This document shows, in pieces, positions 17,263 to 26,200 of a stretch of 44,248 nucleotides of DNA (positions are counted from its first letter, which is position 1; the number at the start of each line of letters is the position of its first letter). The notes beneath the pieces are model-generated. The model was not told the origin of the DNA and searched no databases. It saw only the letters and a program-made list of their open reading frames with translations. This DNA comes from CAYRYU01 sp964428355 (GTDB lineage: Bacteria; Muiribacteriota; Ozemobacteria; Ozemobacterales; Ozemobacteraceae). The translations under genes were made by a program, and so were the position numbers. The stretch spans positions 1 to 44,248 of the forward strand of contig CAYRYU010000057.1 of assembly GCA_964428355.1 (NCBI GenBank), in the 5' to 3' direction.

Positions 17263-19730
17263 TCGAGGAACTGTTTCTGGAATTCCCGGCATTGTCGGCG
17301 GCCCTTCTTTTCCTCCAGAAGACCTGCCCGAGCACGGTCTCGGGAACATGGGCCCGCTTGAAGGCGTTCCACCTTCTCAGGGCACCTGGGAGGGAAGCCG
17401 TAACCCTTCAATTGTCAGGGATACCCCTGAAGGATCTCCGGATCGAGATAGCCGCAGGATGCGGGGGTTCCCGTATCGAACCCCCGGAAAGCCGGAAGTC
17501 GGGTTTCGAGAAAATCCCTCTGGAGACTCTCTTCAAGCGAATCCAGCTAGAGGAAAGCCGGGCAACCGAGGAAGGTCGCAACTTCCTGGTGATTCCCGAG
17601 AACTCCGATCCGTTCCAGGTTGGCCAGCTCATTGGGCAGCTTTCCGACCTCGAGGGGTTTGGTGTCCGGACAAGGGGTATCATCCTCCCACCAGGGACCG
17701 ATCAACGCACCGTCTTCGAACTGGTTTCCGAAACCCGGGAGGAAATGCCCGCCCCCTTCGGATTGACAGGTGCTCCCCAGGTCCTCAAGGCCTTCGACGA
17801 AGACATCTTCATCCCCGCCGGACTCTCATCCCCCCTGCTTCCCGCCTATCGTTTCCTTTTCCCGCCGACCAACGGGGAATCCCTCCACTGCTGGTTTCTT
17901 GGAACCGGTTCGACTGCCGAGTATCTCTCCATTCAGCTTTCCAAGGAACCTCCGGTTCCACTGGCACGCGGGGTGATCATCCCGGAATCCACCGTGAAGG
18001 CGGACCGGAAAACCGGGGTATCGAAGAACATCCAGATTCCGCTCCACCTTCGAAAGTGCCATTCCCGCCGCGCTCTGCGCCGTGCCTCACAGGTGATCTA
18101 CCTTATCGAGACCCGGGGCGGGGAGTTGGGGTCACCCCTGTTGAGGCTTCTCGACCTCGCCGAAGCCAGCATCGATCGGATCCGTTACTTCACCGACGTG
18201 CTGGGGGAAGGGCCGAATGCTGTCGTGAGGCACTTCCTCCAGATGGAGACGAAACTGGCGGACGACGATCTCTGGCCCGACCTCAAGCGTTTCGACCTGC
18301 CCACTTCGCTGGACGAAGCGGGGCTTCCAATCTTCATCCCCGGGGAATGCGACTTCTTCCCCAACCTGGACGGGTTACTGGCGGGCCTGGACTCCCAGGA
18401 CCCCTTCCTGTCCCATCTCCGGGAGGTAGCGGGCCTCACCAGGGGGGGACCGGGTGCGGTCTCCATCGTAGATCTCGATTCCCAGGGACATTGGATCATC
18501 ACCCTTCTCGAGAACGGACAACCTCTCGAGTCGACGATTTCGGTGATCCTGGAACGGTTCCACCGGGAGCCTGTCCGCCGGATCCTCGATGCTAAACGCG
18601 TCGACCTCACGGAGGAGTATGCCCGGTATGAGCGGCAATGGATCGATTCCGGAACAGAGGAGACAACCGAGCTGGGAAAGCTCACGGCCGAGTTGGTTTC
18701 CCGGCTGGGGGAGACGGCCGCTTCCCTCGAGGGGGAACTGAAACAGCTGTCTGAAACGATCGCCGTGGTAAGGGAAGCCTCACAGGAATCGCTGAGTCTC
18801 GTTTCGGCCGCCCCCACCAGATTCACGGAGTTCGCCCAAGGAGCGGCCCGACTTATCTCCTCGGTTGCCGATCCCAGGCGGGAATGGCTCATGGGTGTCG
18901 AGAGCCGGCAGATCGAGCTGGCAAGGCTGGCGACCGATCTCGAGACCATGCAGACCAACATCGGGAACCGTTTGGACGAGATTTCCCGGTCCTTTTCCGA
19001 GAGGCGATCGGGCCTCGCCGAGAGCGGAAAGCGATTGGAAGCATCCCGCAAGGCTCTCTCCGCCGCCGAGGAGGAGCTCATTCCCCTGAGTCGGGAGTTG
19101 GAAGCGGCCACGAGCGCAGCTATCCAGGCCATCGCCGGCAGGGAACAAAGTCTCACGGAACGGATGGCCCGCATCGACAAAAGGGAGCGTGAGATAATCG
19201 AGCAAAGTCAGACTCTCGATGAACGTCAGCGGTCGGTGGAGAGGCGGGATGCGGAAATCCAGAGACAACGCATCGAACAGGAAAAACGCGGTGAACTCCT
19301 CGAGAGGCGACTGAAGGAAGCGGAAGCCCAGGAAAGGCGGTTCCAGGATGAGGAGAAGAAACTGCGACGAATCGAGGAGAGCGAACTCCCCGCCCTGCAG
19401 AAATCGGGGCAGGAACTGGAAAGGAAGCTGGAAATCCTACGGGAAAAGAACCCCGAGGGAAGACTTCGCGAGATCAAGGAAAGGATCGGGGCCATCAAGG
19501 AAGAGGTAAACGAGCTGTCCGCCCTCCAGAAAGAGCTTTCCCAGAACCAGGACCGCCTTTCTTCCCTCAAAGGCAAAAAAAGGAAACTCCAGGAGGCAAC
19601 GGGGACCTCTGAACCCGACGAAACCGATGCAGGGAACGGAGGGGAATGGGTTACCGGAAAGGGTTCCCAACCGGGGAACCGGGCGGGGAGATCCATGTTC
19701 GCGCGTTTTCTGGATTGGTTCCGGCGATGA
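17259..19730 (+). CDS. Unknown 823-aa protein with long C-terminal coiled coil
   Basis: The start is TTG 17259, overlapping the previous stop as TTGA, with GAGGAG 8 bases upstream. The N-terminal ~430 residues look globular and mixed alpha/beta (RNFLVIPENSDPFQVGQLIG, GVRTRGIILPPGTDQRTVFE, ESLHCWFLGTGSTAEYLS, GAVSIVDLDSQGHWIITLLE) and match no family I know. From ~440 to ~780 the sequence is a heptad-patterned coiled coil, very rich in Glu, Arg, Lys, Gln and Leu, and reminiscent of SMC arms. It ends with a Gly-rich spacer and an amphipathic tail (MFARFLDWFRR) that could touch the membrane. No Walker motifs are present. The coiled coil suggests a scaffold or tether between the cytoplasmic MoxR module and the membrane propeller protein. 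Confidence 0.85.
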   Translation: MIEELFLEFPALSAALLFLQKTCPSTVSGTWARLKAFHLLRAPGREAVTLQLSGIPLKDLRIEIAAGCGGSRIEPPESRKSGFEKIPLETLFKRIQLEESRATEEGRNFLVIPENSDPFQVGQLIGQLSDLEGFGVRTRGIILPPGTDQRTVFELVSETREEMPAPFGLTGAPQVLKAFDEDIFIPAGLSSPLLPAYRFLFPPTNGESLHCWFLGTGSTAEYLSIQLSKEPPVPLARGVIIPESTVKADRKTGVSKNIQIPLHLRKCHSRRALRRASQVIYLIETRGGELGSPLLRLLDLAEASIDRIRYFTDVLGEGPNAVVRHFLQMETKLADDDLWPDLKRFDLPTSLDEAGLPIFIPGECDFFPNLDGLLAGLDSQDPFLSHLREVAGLTRGGPGAVSIVDLDSQGHWIITLLENGQPLESTISVILERFHREPVRRILDAKRVDLTEEYARYERQWIDSGTEETTELGKLTAELVSRLGETAASLEGELKQLSETIAVVREASQESLSLVSAAPTRFTEFAQGAARLISSVADPRREWLMGVESRQIELARLATDLETMQTNIGNRLDEISRSFSERRSGLAESGKRLEASRKALSAAEEELIPLSRELEAATSAAIQAIAGREQSLTERMARIDKREREIIEQSQTLDERQRSVERRDAEIQRQRIEQEKRGELLERRLKEAEAQERRFQDEEKKLRRIEESELPALQKSGQELERKLEILREKNPEGRLREIKERIGAIKEEVNELSALQKELSQNQDRLSSLKGKKRKLQEATGTSEPDETDAGNGGEWVTGKGSQPGNRAGRSMFARFLDWFRR

Positions 19731-20224
19731 AGCCTTTCGACCGGGTCAATCCCGAGGACCTCGTATCCAGGTTTCGGGGCGAAGCAGATGCCCAGGTTTC
19801 CGATGTCTCGAAAAGGGTCCAGAGCTGCCAGGAAATCCTCGGAAACATCCGCCTGGATGCCGAGCCCTCCGCCCGCCAGCTCGCTGCGATGGCCGAGGGA
19901 CTCGCTTCGGATTCCCCGGTTCCCAGATTCGCGGCAGGCACACGTGAATCTGATCGAAGGGAGGAGAAGGAAGCGGAAAACCAGCTTGGAAAGATCCTGC
20001 CCGAATTCAAGAGGAGTTTCGAAGATACCGGAAAGGTCATGCTGGGCATCCTCGCCCCTCTCAAAAACCTCGAACAGGACGTCCAACGGACCCGCGAAGC
20101 GGCTCGTTCCGCGGAAGAGGTCCGGGGCGCCCTGGAAATTTCCCGGGAGGGAACGGTTGCCCTGGCCAAAACCATGGGAACCAGCATCGACCGCCTTCGC
20201 GAGCTCACGCGACGCCAGAAGTAG
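19727..20224 (+). CDS. Small helical/coiled-coil protein of the MoxR operon
   Basis: A 165-aa charged, helical protein with no signal peptide. The ATG at 19727 overlaps the preceding stop by 4 bp. The frame is open further upstream, but that stretch is a shadow of the previous gene. Helical patches include PEDLVSRFRGEADAQVSDVS, LGKILPEFKRSFEDTGKVML and REGTVALAKTMGTSIDRLRE, giving a pattern like short coiled-coil partners or methyl-accepting-type helices. It sits between the 823-aa coiled-coil protein and the giant gene (21 bp gap). It may assemble with either; no enzymatic motif is present. Confidence 0.8.
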   Translation: MKPFDRVNPEDLVSRFRGEADAQVSDVSKRVQSCQEILGNIRLDAEPSARQLAAMAEGLASDSPVPRFAAGTRESDRREEKEAENQLGKILPEFKRSFEDTGKVMLGILAPLKNLEQDVQRTREAARSAEEVRGALEISREGTVALAKTMGTSIDRLRELTRRQK

Positions 20225-20245
20225 CATGAGGAAGAGAAACCGGTC

Positions 20246-23200
20246 ATGAACGCTCACCGCGGAAATGGCTTGCGGGGAATCCTTCTCGGGATTTTCGTGA
20301 CCCTCATGATTCTTTGCCTTCCCGAGGTCGCTGCCTGGGCGGTCACCGACCTGGCGATCGGAGTTGGGTTCCCGCTACTGGTTCTTCTGTTTCTTCTTGC
20401 TGCGGTTCCTTCCCCGTTCCGCTGCAAGCGTCGGGCCTCGGCTTCCCTGAGCGGGTTCGCAGCGGGGGCAGCCTGGACACTGCTTCTCTTCATCATCATC
20501 GGCGGAGACCTTGCGGGCAGGGATGACCGGCTGTTCGCAATCGCTTGTGTCATCGCCGTCGGCATCCCCGCAGGGAAGTTCCTCATCGGACCTTTCCTTA
20601 TATACCTTCTTTCCCGGTGCTACCTGGCCCTTTTCCCGTCCGGGTCGTTTTTGATCGAAGTGGCGGGGATCGGACTTGGCCGCGCGCGGGGCCTTTCGAG
20701 CCCCTTTCCCCCCACCCTTCCCGGCTGGGGCATCCGTGTGTGGGAACGTGCTCTCGACCTTCTTGGACGGGAACCTGCCAGATCCTACGCGATCGAAAAG
20801 GGCTACCGGCATGCCGTGGACAGGACATCCCGCGCTGTCCGCCGGAAGCTGGTTTCCGGGACCGATCCGGACCACGAAATCCTCCGTCTGGCTACGCTCG
20901 AGGCAGGCGAGCTTCACCTCCGGGCGATGACCCGTTCCGCGCTGGGACTGCCTGAGGGACGATCGGAAAGCTGGGTCTCACGCGCCATCTTCGTCTGGGA
21001 CCTGGTCCGGTTCGCCGAACGCGCATCAGGGAAAGTGCTCACCGACGCGCGCCGGTTGCTGCTTTCGCCGGCTGCTTCCCTTGCCGCGCTTCCGGCGAAA
21101 GGAGGCTCGAAAACCTCCGGCATCGATTCCCGGCCGAACCTGTCGCAGGCTTTCAGCACCGCCGCCTCCGGGGAAGCGAACCTGCACATCGCGGAGTTTC
21201 TTCTGTCCGGGCGGTGGGACCAGCTCGACGAAGAAACCTTCTTCGCGGGAGTGGTCGTCGCGGACAACCTAATCGACGCGGGATTCGCCCCGCTTGCCCT
21301 TGAAATCATTGGAAGAATCCGGAATTCCCGGATTCCCGGCTGGGGGGCCCCATCGGTTGCCCGTCTTCAACTTGGCGCGGAGGAAGCACTGCTCCGGCAT
21401 GTGGATTCCCTCGAAACCTCCACGGCCGCCGTCCGGAAGACCCGGAGGACCCTTGCAGCCCTTTCCGCAGATGCCCCTGAACTGCAGCGTCCCGCCCCCC
21501 AAATCCTGAAGGCCACTTTCACTGCCGCCCTTTCGAGCGGGGAGCGCCGGAACCCCTCGGGCTTGAAGGGAATGGAGCAGCCTGGCTTTGATCCCGGCAC
21601 CGGAAGAACGGCGACCGCTTTTGCCCTTGTGTTGGTTTGCGGGTGGTATGCGTGGTCGGTCCTTTCCTGCTCCCCCATGGGGATTCCCGTCAAGAACCTT
21701 CGCGATCTGTATCACCGCCCCCCCTACCGCGGGCACCCGATCACATCGGCGGACATGGACCCCCGCGATGGCTCGCTGATTCTGGGTTCCCTCGGCGGAG
21801 GCGTTCATCAGATCGACACTTCAACTTTCAGGGTGCGCACGTTCGACTCCGGTTCCGGAAAGCTTTCGAGCGATTTCATCCCCTCGGTCGCGGTGGGCCA
21901 GGATGGAACCTTGCTCGCCATGACCCTGGCCACCGGAAGCCATTTTTCCCCCGACAGCCGGATGGAAACCCGGAGGCCGCCATCTTCCGGAGCGGATCTC
22001 CGTGGAACTGGCGTCGACGTCCGGAACCCTTCCGGCAAATGGTTCCCGCTCATAGAACCCTGGAGCATTCCGGATCTGGGGTCTGCCACCCTCGAAGCGG
22101 TTACCTTCTGCGGGAAAGACCGGATCTTGCTCGTCTCGGGGAGGTTGCTCATCTATCACGCCGCCTCCAGGAAACTCCAGGAACTGAAGCCTATTTCGGG
22201 CGACCGTTTTCCCCAGGGAGAACGTGCAATGCTGATCGCCGGGAGCAGGACCGATCCGCATGGTTTCTGGGCCGCCACTTCCGGCGGGACAACCTTCGGC
22301 GGGACAACCTTCGGTCGAGTGACTTCCGGGGCAAGACGTCTGTTCCGGATCACCCTGATACCCGAGGGATCCCCGAAACGCTCACCCCGCGGATCCGGAG
22401 GCGTGGGGTCGTTTTCCTCCGCGGAATCCCCCCCGGACGACTTCAACCGCCTGGGTATCTCCCGGATCGAAGTTCGGGGGGAAACCTTGTGGGTCAGGAC
22501 TCCCGAGGGCTATCTCTTCCGTTTCCAGGATGGAGCCTTGCAGTTCATCCTGGGGGCCGAGCCCGATCTGGACCTAACGAGGGTCATCGACGCCGTTTGT
22601 GTTGACGGACCCCGTCCTGCGCTTTGGATCCTCGAGGGCAACGGCTCGGGAGGAATCAGGAAGATCCGCATGCGAAGCCTGGTTCCAGGCTCGCTCGTTC
22701 CCGCCACGTCGTGGGTTTCCTGTGATTTTCCGGTTCGCCTCGGGTCTGAAACACCCGACTTGCTGGCAGGGGGGGAACTCGCGGTGGGAAACTCGGCACC
22801 CTACCCCTGGGGGCGTTGGAACGCGTTTCTTCGGAGACACGAACTGTTGATTCCAGGTTCCGACTCGGGCCTGGTGGTTTTCTCGGGCCCCGCCGACCCC
22901 GTTTCATCAACGCAAGACGCACTCCTGAACATCGGATTCGTTTCCACACCGAACGAAAAGGTGGTCTGGCTCGATGGAATGGAGAACCGCCTTGCCATGA
23001 TCCTCGAATCCCGCGAGAACCGGGAAAGACGCGTCGTTCTGGCCGACGTTGGAGCCGACATTGCCGGGTCTCTGGCGAAGTCCAGGGAATTGCAGAGGAC
23101 CTCTATTCCCTACGGGTCGGACTTCGGGGGCGACCTCCTCCTTGTTCACCGGATTCCCAGGTTCGATGGATTCATGACACTTTCGACCGGGGGCCTGATC

Positions 23201-26200
23201 CATTTGTTCGATGCCCGCATGCGGGGCTGGACCAGCTTCTCGGGGCTGAAGATCGGAACGGCCGAGGGGTGGCCGGATCCTATCACCAGCGCGGATGCCC
23301 GTGATTCGAAAATCGTTTTCACGGATTCCCTCGGCAAGGTGGTCGAGGTTCCCCTTGAGGATGAGATCGACCTGGAATCTCGCCTGCGACACCCGCAGGA
23401 GAGGGCTTCGGGGACGCGCCCCCTCTTCGCCACACCCATCCATTTCCCCACTCCCCGGCATCCGTCCCCCGCACTCGAACCTCGCGCTGTTGCGACCGAG
23501 GAGGACGGAATCGTCCTTTTCATGGGCGGAAGCTCCGAAGCCTCCCCGGTCGATCCGTGGAGATTCCGTTTTGAAGGGCCGAAGGGGAGCATCATCAGCT
23601 GGATCCAGGAAGGGGTCAAATCCGGAAAGATGCTCCATCCTCAATCGATAACCCGGCTCGTGGAGGGCGACCTGATTCACGGGTTGATTGCCCTTGATAC
23701 CGACGGTGCCCTTCACTATCGATCGGGGACGGATTGGGTTCCCGGAAGGAATCCGACCGATATCTGGAAGAAGATCATCCAGGGTGATGGCGGAACATTT
23801 CTTCGGGGGCAGAAATCGCTTTCCCTCCTTTCGATTTCCGAAGGGGTCCCCACGATCGGGCCCTTCCTTTGGCAGGAAGGAAAGGAAGCTGTTTCCCTTC
23901 CCGTTTCAGCGGTTACGGGACTTCGGGACCCCGATGGAAACCAGCACCTTCTAGTCGGGCACCGAAAAGGGTTGTCCACCTATGACCTTGCGAAGCGTGT
24001 CTGGACGAGCCTGCGGTTGGAGGATCCGGCAAGCCGCACGGGGGTTCCCGAGACCTGGCGTTTTACCAGGCCGATGGGTGAGGGTGGAATGGGTACTTTT
24101 TCGTGGGCTTGCCGGACTTCCCCTTCGAAAGTCTCCACTCTTTTCGAGGTCCGGCCAGGGAATGCAAGGTTCCGGTTCCAAGACCCCAGTTTGATGACCC
24201 TCCCCCTTGGGGAGAACATGGTTGTGGGAGTTCCGGGGAAAAGCCTTTTTCTCCTGAGACCCGATGGTGCCGACAAAATCCTCGTCGAGGACGGCCCCTC
24301 GGAAGGGGGAACCCGCAACCTCGTCCGGGCAGCTTGTACAACCACGGGTGATGTCTGGGCTCTCGATGAATGGGGCGGGGTTTACAGGTTGGTCGGTCCG
24401 TCGCTCCGGCAGGCCAGGGTAACAATCCCGAACCTGGGAGGGACCCTGAAAGACCTCGATTCCGACTCTGGAGGAGGTGTCGCGGGCCTCGACTACAGCG
24501 GCAACCTGAGATACTGCCCCGCAGGAAGCGATTCTGCGATCATCATCCCGGGGCCCCCTTTCCAGAAAATCCAGGCGGTGGGGAAGCACCTGGTCGCAGC
24601 ATCTCTTGATCGCGGGGAGCTCGTTTCCATAGACAACGGCAGGAAGGAGACCATCGCGGGAGGAGAAAACCCGCTCGTGACCATTGGAGAGCCGTTCACA
24701 GCTTTCGGGGACAACGACGGACTTTGGATCGCGGGAAATCTCGGGGCGGCCTTTCGCGACCCTTCAACTCGCCGGTTCGTGGGGATCCGTGATGGGGCCG
24801 GAATCTCCCGGTTCGAAAAGGTTGGGGAAGCAATGGTGGCATGGAAAGCCTCCGAACCGTTCTTCCTCGGAAGCTCCCCCCTTGAAATCCCCCTCATTCC
24901 TACCAATGCCCGGGCCGTTTTCCAAGGACCCGGGGACACCCTCATGGGCCTTGGGGGTGATCCGACGCATCCGACACTCATCAATCTTCGGCAGGGTTCA
25001 CCCCACCCGACACGACTCTTCAAGTATTCCATCGGATTCAGGGACCGGATCCAGGACGTGGCCCCCATCGGTCCCCATTCTTTCTGCGTAAAAACGGGCT
25101 CCGGCGACCTTGCGATCTACGATATCTGGGAGAGATCATTGGAGCTGGTTCTGGACTGGAAACACCTCCCCCAGGGGTGGCGGTTTCTCTCTCTCGGAGA
25201 CGACATTTTTCTCGTTCCCGGGGCACAGTTTGCGGGAGATGTCTTCCGGGTTTCCGCGGAAACCCCTTTCCCAACCTTGATCGGGACGGCCGCAAACGGG
25301 GCGTTGAAAACGGAGGATTCCATCGCCTGGATTGGGATCAACGGCGAAATCTTCAAAACCGATTCCACCCGGAAGTTTTTCTCCTTCGATCAGAGCGGGC
25401 CCGCCGAACGCCAGATCGTTGATCGGCTCAGAAAGGCCGCGGCCGGAGAAGGATTGGAAGAACCGCCCTCCCCATCCAGCATTTCCTTGGGAGGTTTTGG
25501 ATTCATCCGCGATTCGGGGGGTTGGTTGCCCGTCCTGAATGGGAGAACCATCCCGATCATTGATGGCCGTCTTGCCATCGATATCATCGAGAGCGCACAA
25601 TCCTGGCAAGACCATTCGGGCATCACTCTGTATCTTCTGGTGGGAAACCCACGCTTCATCGTCAAGCAGACATGGAATGAGCTGAACCGGTTGGGGGTGC
25701 CTGACCTGGTCGTCAGCGACGGAAGCAATAGGGGAATTGCCTTTCCAGGGCTCCAGGCGGAGGCATTTCCCCAGGGAACACTTCCTCCGATCCCTTTTCC
25801 CAGTGTTTCCTCGAGATGGAGGTTCGATCTTTCGACCAGGGCCTTCTTCTTTTCGGAGAAGCCCGTCGAGACCCTCCCTTTTGATCAAGGCATCTGCTTC
25901 GCCGCCGACAGGATCGCATCCGAAACTGAAGATGACGGAAGTCCATCCGTTCGGAGCGACGGAGAAAGGTTGTTCTATCGCTCGGTCACCGGGGAATGGT
26001 ATGCATGGGACCGTGAGGTTCCGATATCCTTGAAAGCCGCCAGGATACCTCCTCCGGAGCCTGGATTCCTCAATCACACGATCTCCGGCGCACGGTTTCA
26101 GAGACGTTCGGGCCCGGAAAGCAACTTCCTCTGGGGCTCGAGGAATCTGCCCCCGACAGGTCTGCCCTGGAAGGTCGTTGACGGAAGGTTTCCGCACGAA

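Noticed and set aside
13405..20224. A canonical vWA domain in the MoxR operon
   Set aside because: I searched each product for a DxSxS MIDAS motif in a hydrophobic strand context and found none. Stretches such as MLLQVDLFDELEL do not fit.
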